Source: JAICUF01 sp038250675 (GTDB taxonomy: Bacteria; Gemmatimonadota; Gemmatimonadetes; Gemmatimonadales; GWC2-71-9). From it: DNA of 64,000 nt. A program made the position numbers and the translations under genes. Position 1 is the stretch's first letter; every line of letters begins with the position of its first letter. The notes beneath the pieces were generated by a model that worked only from the letters and a program-made list of their open reading frames with translations, did not search any database and was not told where the DNA came from. Below, piece by piece: positions 16,224 to 24,228 of the stretch. The stretch lies in the NCBI GenBank assembly GCA_038250675.1, contig JBBSCB010000003.1:62001-126000 (forward strand), in the 5' to 3' direction.

Positions 16224-17020
16224 GCGCCGGATCGCTGGCCGCCGTCGTGGTGATGTCGGCGTCGGCGCAGGCGCAGGCGCAGGCACCCACCCGACCGATC
16301 CAGGACAACAGCTTCCTCGTGGAGGAGGCGTACAATCAGGAACGCGGGGTCGTGCAGCATATCAACACTTTCCAGCGCGCTGCCGGCACGTGGGCCTACA
16401 GCTTCACCCAGGAATGGCCGGTCGGCGGTATCCGCCATCAGCTCAGCTACACGGTGCCGGTGGCGTCGGCGGAGGGCTATGGCACCGGGCTGGGTGACGT
16501 GGGACTCAACTACCGGTACCAACTGGTGGGCTCGGGCGAGACCCAGGTGGCGGTTGCCCCGCGCGTTACGGTGTGGCTGCCCACCGGCAGCTCCGCCAGT
16601 GATCGCGGAAGCGGCGCCGTCGGGATTCAGGCGCTGGTGCCCGCCAGCATCACGCTGGGCCGTGCCTTCGTCACCCATCTCAACCTCGGGCTCTTGCTCA
16701 CGCCCGACGCGCACGGCCCCGGCACTGACCGCGCCACGACCGTGGGGCTCGGAGCCGGCGCGAGTCTCATCTGGCTCACGCGGCCCGGCTTCAACGTCAT
16801 GCTCGAAACCGTCTGGTCCCGCAGCCAGGCGGTCACCGGGCAGGGGGCGACCGGACGGAGTGACGCCTGGTTCGTCAGTCCGGGTGTCCGATGGGCCGTC
16901 AATTTCACCAGCGGCCTCCAGATCGTACCCGGCGTCGCCTATTCCATCGGGCTGGGGCCGAGCGGCGGCGAGGACTACCTCTTTCTGTATCTCAGCTTCG
17001 AGCACCCCTTCAAGCACTGA
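16211..17020 (+). CDS. Outer-membrane beta-barrel protein coupled to mntH
   Basis: A predicted 269-residue secreted protein. From GTG 16211, which overlaps the end of mntH by 13 bases, the product starts with a signal peptide (MARVGAGSLAAVVV then a small-residue stretch ending AQAQA). The mature part is a run of alternating hydrophobic/polar strands separated by Gly/Ser turns, as in outer-membrane barrels of the transporter or phenol-degradation MetA-like class, and ends with strands YLFLYLSFEHPF. An ATG at 16253 would leave too short a signal. No domain can be named with confidence. The overlap with mntH suggests co-regulation by metal, and the protein could be an outer-membrane channel feeding MntH; that is inference only. 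Confidence 0.65.
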   Translation: MARVGAGSLAAVVVMSASAQAQAQAPTRPIQDNSFLVEEAYNQERGVVQHINTFQRAAGTWAYSFTQEWPVGGIRHQLSYTVPVASAEGYGTGLGDVGLNYRYQLVGSGETQVAVAPRVTVWLPTGSSASDRGSGAVGIQALVPASITLGRAFVTHLNLGLLLTPDAHGPGTDRATTVGLGAGASLIWLTRPGFNVMLETVWSRSQAVTGQGATGRSDAWFVSPGVRWAVNFTSGLQIVPGVAYSIGLGPSGGEDYLFLYLSFEHPFKH

Positions 17021-17039
17021 TTCACGGTGATTCCGTCGC

Positions 17040-17067
17040 TTGACAGCGGGGAAACCGCGTGTATATC
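17040..17067 (+). promoter_or_regulatory. Probable sigma-70 promoter of the M16 peptidase gene
   Basis: A perfect -35 hexamer TTGACA (17040-17045) is separated by 16 bases from a -10-like TATATC (17062-17067), in an otherwise GC-rich gap before the peptidase start at 17138. The -10 falls inside the first unit of a 12-base tandem repeat. A GCAGGTG at 17127-17133 may serve as ribosome binding site. Confidence 0.55.
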
Positions 17068-17095
17068 AGCCTGTAGATCAGCGTGTAGATCAGCA
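17060..17095 (+). repeat. Three 12-bp tandem repeats in the M16 peptidase leader
   Basis: Three head-to-tail 12-base units begin at 17060, 17072 and 17084: TGTATATCAGCC, TGTAGATCAGCG and TGTAGATCAGCA. The first differs at one internal base, which turns TAGATC into the -10-like TATATC. The block lies wholly in the non-coding gap between the barrel gene and the peptidase gene. A 12-base period places copies slightly more than one helical turn apart, so they could bind a protein along one face or arise by slippage. Confidence 0.85.
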
Positions 17096-17137
17096 TCCCC
17101 GCGAGCCGGAACGTTGTCCCCCACCGCAGGTGATTCC

Positions 17138-19942
17138 ATGCCTCTGTCGCCGTCCGTCCGCTGCCGTCGCCTCTCGATGCTTCTGTGTCTCGCCGCTGCC
17201 GCGGCGCCTTCGCTGCGCGCGCAGGTCACGCCCCGGCGGACGACCGCGCGCGCGGCCACGCCGACCACGCTCACGCGCGGCGCCACGGTCGAGGGAATCA
17301 CGGAATACACGCTCCCGAACGGACTCCGCATCCTGCTCATTCCCGATCAATCCAAGCCGACCACGACCGTCAACATCACGTACATGGTGGGCTCCCGGCA
17401 CGAAGGGTATGGCGAGACCGGCATGGCGCACCTGCTCGAACACATGGTGTTCAAGGGCACGCCGCGGCATCCCAACATCCCGCAGGAGCTGACCGAGCAC
17501 GGCGCCTCGCCCAACGGCACCACGTGGCTCGATCGGACCAACTATTTCGAGACGTTCAGCGCGAGCGACACCAACCTGGTGTGGGCGCTCGACCTCGAGG
17601 CGGACCGCATGGTCCACAGCAAGATCGCGAAGAAGGATCTGGAGACGGAATTCACCGTCGTCCGCAACGAGTTCGAGCTGGGCGAGAATGATCCGGGCAG
17701 CATCCTGCTCGAGCGGACGATCTCGACCGCCTTCCTCTGGCACAACTACGGCCACTCGACGATCGGCGCGCGCTCCGACATCGAGGAGGTGCCGATCGAG
17801 CGCCTGCAGGCGTTCTACCATCGCTACTACCAGCCCGACAACGCGATGCTCGTCATCGCCGGCAAGTTCGACACGAAGCGGGCGCTGGCGCTGGTGCAGG
17901 ATCGGTTCGGCCGGATCCCCCGGCCCGACCGGAGCGGCGTGCTGCGGATCTATCCCACCTATACCGTCGAGCCGACGCAGGATGGCGAGCGCAGCGTGAC
18001 ACTGCGACGGGTGGGGGACGTGCAGGTGGTGGATGCCGTCTACCACGTGCCGTCCGGCGTGCATCCCGACTACGCGGCGATCGACGTGCTGACACGGGTG
18101 CTCGGCGACGCGCCGTCGGGGCGCCTCTACACGGCGCTGGTCGAATCGAAGAAGGCGGCGAGCGTGAGCGCGTTCGGCTTCCAGCTCCGCGAGCCCGGCG
18201 TGCTGGTCCTCTCGGCCGACGTGCGGGAGGGGGACCCGGTGGACAGCGCACGCGTGGCAATGCTGCGCGCCGTGGACGAAGTCATCTCGCGCCCGCCCAC
18301 CGCCGAGGAAGTCGAACGTGCCAAGTCGGCGCTGCTGCGCGGCATCGAACTGGGACTCAACAACTCGGCCCGTGTGGGGCTCGAGCTCAGCGAATGGGCC
18401 TCGATGGGCGATTGGCGGCTGCTCTTCATCCACCGTGACCGCATCCGGCAGGTGACCCCGGCCGATGTGCAGCGCGTCGCGGCCACCTACCTCAAGCCGT
18501 CCAACCTCACGCTCGGCGTCTTCGTGCCGACGCCCAAGCCGGACCGCACCGAGGTCCCGCCGACGCCGGACGTGGTCGCGCTGGTCAAGGACTACAAGGG
18601 CGACACCGCGCGCACCGCCGGCGAGGCGTTCGACCCGTCACCGGCCACCATCGAGCAGCGCACCGCGCGGAGTGTGCTCCCGGGCGGTCTCAAGCTCGCA
18701 CTGCTGCCCAAGCGAACCCGTGGCGGCACCGTCACCGCCTCGCTCGCGCTGCACTTCGGGGCCGAGCAGGGTCTGATGAATCGTTCGGTCGACGCTGAGC
18801 TCGCGGCGGACATGCTGATGCGCGGCACAAAGCACCACACCCGGCAGCAGCTCAAGGACGAGCTCGACCGCCTGAAGGCGCAGGTCCAGGTGTTCGGCAG
18901 CGCCACCGGCGCCAATGTGCGGGTCGAGACCATCCACGACAATCTGCCGGCGGTCCTGGACCTGGTGGGCGAGATCCTGACGGAGCCATCGTTCGACTCG
19001 ACCGAATTCGCGACCCTCCGCCAGGAAAATCTCGCGCAGCTCGAGCAGCAGAAGTCGGAGCCCACGACGCTCGGCTCCATCGCCTACGGCCGCTACATCA
19101 ACCCGTGGCCCAAGGGCCACCCGCGCTACACGCCGACCATCGAGGAGCAGGTGGCCGGCTATACCGCCGCCACCCTCGCCGGCGCCCGCGACTTCTACCA
19201 CGACTTCTATGGCGCCAACAACGGCGAGCTCGCCGTCGTGGGTGACTTCGATCCCGCGGCCGTCACGGCGGTGGCGCGCAAGTATTTCGCCGAGTGGAAG
19301 AGCCGCCAGCCGTATCAGCGGATCCCGTCAGTCTACCGGGATCGGCCGGCGACGACGGTCTCCATCGAGACCCCGGATAAGGCCAACGCATTCTTCCTTG
19401 CCGGTATGAACCTGCCGGTGCGGGACGACAATCCGGACTATCCCGCGCTGGTGCTGGGGAACTACATGCTCGGCGGCGGGTTCCTCAACTCGCGGTTGGC
19501 CGTGCGCATCCGCCAGAAGGAGGGGATCAGCTACGGTGTGGGCTCGCAGCTTTCCGCGTCGGCCCAGGACAGCGCCGGCCAGTTCGTCACCTTTGCCATC
19601 TATGCCCCCGAGAACGCGGCCCGGCTCGACGCTGCCTTCCACGAGGAGCTCGATCGGGCCGTGAAGGACGGCTTTACCCCGGATGAAGTGGCCAAGGCCA
19701 AGGCCGGCTACCTCCAGCAGCGCGAGCTCGGCCGCGCCCAGGACGGCTCGCTGGCCGGCACCCTGGCCACCTATCTCTACCTTGACCGGACGCTCGCCTT
19801 CGATGCCGACTTCGAGCGGCGCATGGCGGCGGTCACGCCCGATCAGGTCAACGCGGCCCTCCGGCGCTACGTCGACCCCAGCAAGATTACGACGGTCAAG
19901 GCCGGCGATTTTGCCAAGAAGCCGCCACCGCCGCAACCCTGA
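17138..19942 (+). CDS. Secreted M16-family zinc metallopeptidase (two-lobed, PqqL/pitrilysin-like)
   Basis: A 934-residue protein with a signal peptide (about 1-30, basic then LLCLAAAAAPSLRAQ). The first half is an active M16 domain: the inverted zinc motif HLLEH at residues 98-102, and the downstream Glu ligand in VVRNEFELGEN near residue 177. The second half (from about 510, SVLPGGLKLALLPKRTRGG) is a second M16 unit that lacks HxxEH and so forms the inactive clam-shell lobe. Both halves have their peptidase_M16_C parts. It should degrade peptides in the periplasm. ATG 17138 follows the leader with the tandem repeat and a good promoter. It converges with the Rieske gene, with 3 bases between the stops. 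Confidence 0.92.
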   Translation: MPLSPSVRCRRLSMLLCLAAAAAPSLRAQVTPRRTTARAATPTTLTRGATVEGITEYTLPNGLRILLIPDQSKPTTTVNITYMVGSRHEGYGETGMAHLLEHMVFKGTPRHPNIPQELTEHGASPNGTTWLDRTNYFETFSASDTNLVWALDLEADRMVHSKIAKKDLETEFTVVRNEFELGENDPGSILLERTISTAFLWHNYGHSTIGARSDIEEVPIERLQAFYHRYYQPDNAMLVIAGKFDTKRALALVQDRFGRIPRPDRSGVLRIYPTYTVEPTQDGERSVTLRRVGDVQVVDAVYHVPSGVHPDYAAIDVLTRVLGDAPSGRLYTALVESKKAASVSAFGFQLREPGVLVLSADVREGDPVDSARVAMLRAVDEVISRPPTAEEVERAKSALLRGIELGLNNSARVGLELSEWASMGDWRLLFIHRDRIRQVTPADVQRVAATYLKPSNLTLGVFVPTPKPDRTEVPPTPDVVALVKDYKGDTARTAGEAFDPSPATIEQRTARSVLPGGLKLALLPKRTRGGTVTASLALHFGAEQGLMNRSVDAELAADMLMRGTKHHTRQQLKDELDRLKAQVQVFGSATGANVRVETIHDNLPAVLDLVGEILTEPSFDSTEFATLRQENLAQLEQQKSEPTTLGSIAYGRYINPWPKGHPRYTPTIEEQVAGYTAATLAGARDFYHDFYGANNGELAVVGDFDPAAVTAVARKYFAEWKSRQPYQRIPSVYRDRPATTVSIETPDKANAFFLAGMNLPVRDDNPDYPALVLGNYMLGGGFLNSRLAVRIRQKEGISYGVGSQLSASAQDSAGQFVTFAIYAPENAARLDAAFHEELDRAVKDGFTPDEVAKAKAGYLQQRELGRAQDGSLAGTLATYLYLDRTLAFDADFERRMAAVTPDQVNAALRRYVDPSKITTVKAGDFAKKPPPPQP

Positions 19943-19945
19943 GCT

Positions 19946-20473
19946 TCAGACCGGGATCGTCGCCGCGTCCCAGGCCGTGGCGTTCGTGTCGTCCCGATAG
20001 AGCTGCGCCAGGTCGACGACGACCGTCGCGCCGCTCCGCCGAATGGCATACCGGTCCATGTTCCGCGTGGCGCGCCCGGAGATGAAAACGCCGTCCGGCC
20101 GATACCGCGAATGGTGCTTGGGACACTGAAAGCGCGCCTCATCGCCTTCCCAGCGGAGGGCGGTATGCTGGTGCGGGCACGCCAGCCCAAAGGCGTACAC
20201 GTGCCCCTGGTAGCGCATCAGGATGACTTCGGCGTCCTTGTCGATGGTCGCGCCGTCCGTCGCCGGCAACGGATACGTGCGCTCGTCACCGTTGCTGCCG
20301 ACCGCCCGCGCCATGCGCAACGACATCGCGCCGGCGACACGTGGCGTACCGCCGAGCGCGAGCACCGCCGCGCCGACCATGCCGGCCGCGTCACGGAGAA
20401 AGCCGCGGCGGCTGGAGAGCGGACACGCCGTGCAGTCGGGCGCCCCGGCGGGCGGACGAACGGGACTGGGCAT
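19946..20473 (-). CDS. Tat-exported Rieske [2Fe-2S] protein
   Basis: A 175-residue Rieske protein. A twin-arginine signal SRRGFL at about residues 21-26 is followed by a hydrophobic stretch ending near residue 49, so the folded iron-sulfur protein is exported or N-terminally anchored. The cluster ligands are Cys99-x-His101 in ACPHQH and Cys117-x2-His120 in CPKHH. The typical disulfide cysteines of bc1/b6f Rieske proteins are not seen, which fits a soluble or QcrA-like relative of lower potential. ATG 20473 is chosen over an adjacent GTG at 20476. It is the last gene of a three-gene minus-strand cluster behind two small membrane proteins; an electron-transfer role with them is inferred. Confidence 0.85.
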   Translation of the reverse strand: MPSPVRPPAGAPDCTACPLSSRRGFLRDAAGMVGAAVLALGGTPRVAGAMSLRMARAVGSNGDERTYPLPATDGATIDKDAEVILMRYQGHVYAFGLACPHQHTALRWEGDEARFQCPKHHSRYRPDGVFISGRATRNMDRYAIRRSGATVVVDLAQLYRDDTNATAWDAATIPV

Positions 20474-20496
20474 CACATCACCGTGCAGAGAAGTGT

Positions 20497-20982
20497 TCAG
20501 GCCGAGGTGAGAAACGTGCTGACGAGCACCACGGCAAACCAGAGTATCAGACTAAGGGCGGATACGCCGCGGAGCCGGCCCCAGTTCTTCGGCAGTCCCG
20601 GGCGAACCGTTCGCTCGACCCGCAACATCACCATGCCGTTGATCAGCAGCAGTGCCACCAGCGCCATCTTGATCCAGAACGCCACTGACCCCAGCATGGT
20701 TTCCAGATCCGCCGCCAGCATCAGCAGGCCGCTCACAAAGGTGATGGCCAGGCCCGCCACCACGATCCGGTGAACCACGCGGAGGTCGTGCAAGTGACAT
20801 GCCTGCTCTGCTTCGCTGGTGCGGCTGTTGCGGATCGTGTCACGATCGGCCGCAACGGCTCCGCCACCGCCCAGCAGCAGCCCGCCCAGATGGACGAACA
20901 TCACGCCGCTGCTGAGCGTTGTGTGATCGTTGTAGAGCGAGGCCCAGGGCTGGACCCAGGCGACGAGCGATTGGGGCACCAT
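20497..20982 (-). CDS. Four-helix membrane protein, possible cytochrome b-like (unassigned)
   Basis: A 161-residue integral membrane protein of no family I can name with certainty. About four helices are visible. Histidines sit at helix starts in NDHTTLSSGVMFVHLGGLLLG and in CHLHDLRVVHRIVVAG, the pattern seen in haem-binding four-helix or CopD/DUF2214-like proteins. The ATG at 20982 begins MVPQSLVAWVQPW; a TTG or GTG a few codons upstream is possible. It starts 5 bases after the preceding gene's stop and ends 23 bases before the Rieske gene, so all three are one operon. It may anchor or accept electrons from the Rieske protein, which is inference. Confidence 0.6.
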   Translation of the reverse strand: MVPQSLVAWVQPWASLYNDHTTLSSGVMFVHLGGLLLGGGGAVAADRDTIRNSRTSEAEQACHLHDLRVVHRIVVAGLAITFVSGLLMLAADLETMLGSVAFWIKMALVALLLINGMVMLRVERTVRPGLPKNWGRLRGVSALSLILWFAVVLVSTFLTSA

Positions 20983-20987
20983 CGTGA

Positions 20988-21608
20988 TCAATCCGTCCAC
21001 AGAAGCATGATACCGTAACCCACCAGCGAAATCCCCATCGACGTGATGGCGATCGTGCGATGCTTGCGGCGCCGGGCATCGAGCGTCGCTGTGGTGCCGC
21101 CGTGCTCGCCGGGCGCCGTGGCGCCGGCCCACGCAAAGCCCCCGTCTGCAGCCAGCATCAGGATCGAGTGAACGTAGCGCCGGGTCCGCCCCTCGGTGTC
21201 GTGGCGGCTGTCCCAGAGATTCCACACGCCGGTGATCGTGTTCACCCCGAAGAGGACGCCGATGCCCCCGGCGACGACACTGTGCGCCGAGCGAACGGTG
21301 CCTCGCTGCGACGGGTTGTTGAAGAGCGATTGCCCCAGGAAGTACTCGGTGACGACGAGCGGGAGCGTGGCGTAGCTGGCATAGCGGTGGATGGTGAGCC
21401 GTGTGTAGTAGGCGTCGCTGTGGTCGACCACGCGCCGCTCCACCGTGTCGCCGGCCACCGCGTCACGTGCCGGCAGCGGCGTCGGCGCATAGGTGGCAAA
21501 GTGCGCCTGGCGCGAGACGGCAATCAGACTGGTGTCGGTGAGCATCGCAGCGGGCGCCGGCGTCGGTGACTGAACGGCCGCAAGGACCATCAGCAGGGTT
21601 CCTACCAT
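20988..21608 (-). CDS. Four-helix membrane protein with one His per helix (unassigned)
   Basis: A 206-residue protein of unknown family. The N-terminal 18 residues are hydrophobic (a signal or anchor), followed by a periplasmic segment of about 60 residues and four membrane helices. Each helix starts next to a histidine: LTIHRYASYATLPLV, RSAHSVVAGGIGVLFG, RYVHSILMLAADGGF and RRKHRTIAITSMGIS. Four such histidines are what a di-haem cytochrome b bundle would need, but no database support can be given here. The start is firm: AAAGGAG lies 6 bases before ATG 21608. It is the first gene of the trio ending with the Rieske protein and diverges from the M1 peptidase gene. Confidence 0.6.
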   Translation of the reverse strand: MVGTLLMVLAAVQSPTPAPAAMLTDTSLIAVSRQAHFATYAPTPLPARDAVAGDTVERRVVDHSDAYYTRLTIHRYASYATLPLVVTEYFLGQSLFNNPSQRGTVRSAHSVVAGGIGVLFGVNTITGVWNLWDSRHDTEGRTRRYVHSILMLAADGGFAWAGATAPGEHGGTTATLDARRRKHRTIAITSMGISLVGYGIMLLWTD

Positions 21609-21779
21609 GAACAACTCCTTTGCCTGCGAGAAGCCAGCAGGAGGACAGTCTGTCACATCGGGCCAAGATTGCGGGTCCAATCGGCGCGCGCCAGCATCCA
21701 CGTCACATTCCGCTCGACTCCAGCTGCGACACCCATTAGTGTCCGGGACCGCCTGTCCGTATCTCCGTGGAGGATTCTG
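21609..21779. promoter_or_regulatory. Divergent regulatory gap between the Rieske cluster and M1 peptidase
   Basis: These 171 bases separate two divergent transcription units and must contain both promoters. Only the ribosome binding sites are clear: AAAGGAG for the minus-strand gene and GGAGG at about 21769-21773 for the peptidase. I see no convincing -35/-10 pair, repeat or coding frame. Confidence 0.5.
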
Positions 21780-24194
21780 ATGCGTCCCGCCGCTCTTGTC
21801 GCCGCCCTGCTCCTGATCTCGCCGGCTCTCGCCGCCCAGCAACAGCCCGCTCCCGGACGCATCGGCGAGTACACCCCGCCGCGCGACTGGCCGCTGCGCC
21901 GGCACTCATTCGATCTGGTGCACCAGGCAGTGCACGTTGCGTTCCAGATGGACAAGCGGTTGGTCACCGGTCGCGTGACGACGCGCGTGATTCCCGTCGG
22001 TGCGACCGACACGATCCGCCTCGATGCGGGCAATCTCACGATCGACGGCGCCACCGATGCGCGGGGCCGGAAGCTTCGCTTCACCTTTGATACCTCGCAC
22101 GTCACCGTGCGGCTCGGGCGCACGGCGCACGCCGGTGACACGGTGGAGTTCACGCTCAGCTATCACACCGTGCCGGAACGCGGCATCTACTTCGTTCCCC
22201 GGCGCCACGTGATCTGGTCGCAGGGCGAGGCCACCGAGACGCGGAACTGGGTCCCCACCTACGATGCCGCCAACGACAAGACCACGTGGGAGTTCTACGT
22301 CACGGCGGACACCGGGTTGGAGGTGCTCTCCAACGGGCGACTAGTGGACGTCACTGCCGCCGGCCGCGGCGCGCAGGTCTGGCATTGGACCCAGGAGGAG
22401 CCGGCGTCCACGTACCTGTACTCTGTCGTCGTCGGTCCGTTCGCGGTGCAGCGCGACAACTGGCGGGGCGTACCGGTGGAGTACTGGGTCGATCCGGACA
22501 CGACCGCCGCGGCATGGCGTACGTTCGGCGAGACGCCTTCCATGATCGAGATCTATTCCCGCGTCCTCGGCGTCAACTTCCCGTGGGCCAAGTACGCCGA
22601 GTCGGTCATTCCCGACTTCACGTTCGGCGGCATGGAGAACGTGTCTGCCACCACGCAGACCGACCTCGCCCTCCACTCGGCCGGCGGTGAGCCGGAGAGC
22701 GGCGGCCGCGGCCTCAATGCCCACGAGCTGGCCCATCAGTGGTTTGGCGATCTGACCACCGCCGCCGACTGGGCCCACATCTGGCTCAATGAGGGCCTCA
22801 CGACGTACATGGAGTCGGTGCAGAACGAGAAGAGCCGGGGGTGGGCAGCGGGTCAGCAGTCGTGGTTCGGGCAGCAGCAGCAGGCCATGCAGGCCGATCT
22901 CAATCAGCAGCGGCCGCTCGTGTGGGGCGAGTACGGGGGTGATGACCCCATCGTGCTCTTCTTCAGCGGTCACGTCTATCCCAAGGGCGCGCAGGTGGCG
23001 CACCAGCTTCGCCGCCTGCTGGGCGACTCACTGTTCTGGGCCGGCATGCATCGCTTCCTCACCGACAACGCGCACAAGCCGGTGACCACCGCCGACTACG
23101 CCGTCGCCTTCGAGAAGGTGAGCGGCCGTGACCTCGACTGGTTCTTCAATCAATGGGCCTACGGCATCGGCTATCCCAGGGTGAAGGTCACGCGGCACTG
23201 GGATGCGGGGACGCACACGCTCGACGTGACCGTCGCCGAGACGCAGCCGGTGGACTCGATCCATCCGTTCTTCCGGTTCCCGGCCACCGTCCGGGTGGTC
23301 ACCCGCGACTCGGTGGTGCGGCACGAGATCATGGTCACCCACCACGGCGTGACCTTCCCGATTCCGCTGCCGTCGGAGCCGCTCACGTTCCGCTTCGACG
23401 AGGGCGGCTGGCTCCTCGGCACCGTCGAGACCGATCAGACACCGGCCGAGCTGGCGGAACTGGCGCGGCACGACCTCGACTGGGCGGCCCGCAACTGGGC
23501 GCTCCGGACGCTCGCCGGGTCAAGCGATACCGCCGCCGTCTCCGCGCGCCGCTTCGTGCTGCTGAGTGACGAGAGCCCGGCCCTGCGCGCTGTCGCGGTG
23601 GGCCAGATGGCGCACGACTCGTCCGCCGGCACGGTGGACGCAGTGCGCTCGGCGCTGCGGGATCCCGAGAGCGTCGTCCGGTCCACCGCGCTGCTGAGTC
23701 TTGCGGCGCTCGATTCCGCCCATGTCGCGCCGATCGCGCGTTCCATGTACGACGCCGATCCCAGCGACGCGGTGCGCACCGCAGCACTGGGCGTCTATGC
23801 CCGTGCGAGCGGCGTCGCGGCCGTGCCGCTGCTCATCGAGGCGACGGCCATCGGCCGCCCAACCAACCTCCGCGCCACCGCCGCGTTCCAGCTCGGTCGG
23901 CTCAAGGATGCCCGCGGCGCCGAGGCGCTGGAGCGGCTCACCGCGTCGCGTGAGCCGCGGAATCTCCGGGCGACGGCGCTCAACGCGCTGGCATCACTCA
24001 CCGACCACGCGTCGGCCACGGCCGTCGCGACCCGCGCACTGGCTGACTACGATCCGCTCTTTGCGGTGCAGGCGGCCAGCACGCTTGGACGTATCGGCGG
24101 GCCGGCCGGGCGTGCGACGCTGGAGCACGCGCTCGCCACCGAGACCCGGGTGACGGTCAGGGCAGCCATTGCGCGGGCGCTGACGGGGAAGTAG
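21780..24194 (+). CDS. Secreted M1-family zinc aminopeptidase with C-terminal HEAT-like repeats
   Basis: An 804-residue protein with a signal peptide (MRPAALVAALLLISPALAAQ). The N-terminal beta domain precedes the catalytic domain with the exopeptidase motif GGMEN (about residue 282), the zinc motif HELAH at 315-319 and the third ligand Glu338 in NEGLTTYME, exactly HEXXH-x18-E. An Ig-like region follows, and residues about 570-804 are Ala-rich helical repeats (AVRSALRDPESVVRSTALLS and similar), like HEAT repeats. It should remove N-terminal residues from peptides in the periplasm or outside. ATG 21780 follows GGAGG with 6-7 base spacing. A second, shorter M1 protein lies at 51809, so the genome carries at least two. 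Confidence 0.93.
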   Translation: MRPAALVAALLLISPALAAQQQPAPGRIGEYTPPRDWPLRRHSFDLVHQAVHVAFQMDKRLVTGRVTTRVIPVGATDTIRLDAGNLTIDGATDARGRKLRFTFDTSHVTVRLGRTAHAGDTVEFTLSYHTVPERGIYFVPRRHVIWSQGEATETRNWVPTYDAANDKTTWEFYVTADTGLEVLSNGRLVDVTAAGRGAQVWHWTQEEPASTYLYSVVVGPFAVQRDNWRGVPVEYWVDPDTTAAAWRTFGETPSMIEIYSRVLGVNFPWAKYAESVIPDFTFGGMENVSATTQTDLALHSAGGEPESGGRGLNAHELAHQWFGDLTTAADWAHIWLNEGLTTYMESVQNEKSRGWAAGQQSWFGQQQQAMQADLNQQRPLVWGEYGGDDPIVLFFSGHVYPKGAQVAHQLRRLLGDSLFWAGMHRFLTDNAHKPVTTADYAVAFEKVSGRDLDWFFNQWAYGIGYPRVKVTRHWDAGTHTLDVTVAETQPVDSIHPFFRFPATVRVVTRDSVVRHEIMVTHHGVTFPIPLPSEPLTFRFDEGGWLLGTVETDQTPAELAELARHDLDWAARNWALRTLAGSSDTAAVSARRFVLLSDESPALRAVAVGQMAHDSSAGTVDAVRSALRDPESVVRSTALLSLAALDSAHVAPIARSMYDADPSDAVRTAALGVYARASGVAAVPLLIEATAIGRPTNLRATAAFQLGRLKDARGAEALERLTASREPRNLRATALNALASLTDHASATAVATRALADYDPLFAVQAASTLGRIGGPAGRATLEHALATETRVTVRAAIARALTGK

Positions 24195-24228
24195 CGCCGC
24201 GCTGCGGTCGTGATGGAGGGTGCGGGCG

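Noticed and set aside
16253..17020. ATG 16253 as start of the barrel protein behind mntH
   Set aside because: It would leave a signal peptide of only about eight residues; GTG 16211 gives a normal signal and couples to mntH.
18400..19942. A second active site in the C-terminal half of the M16 protein
   Set aside because: No HxxEH is present there; this half is the usual inactive lobe.
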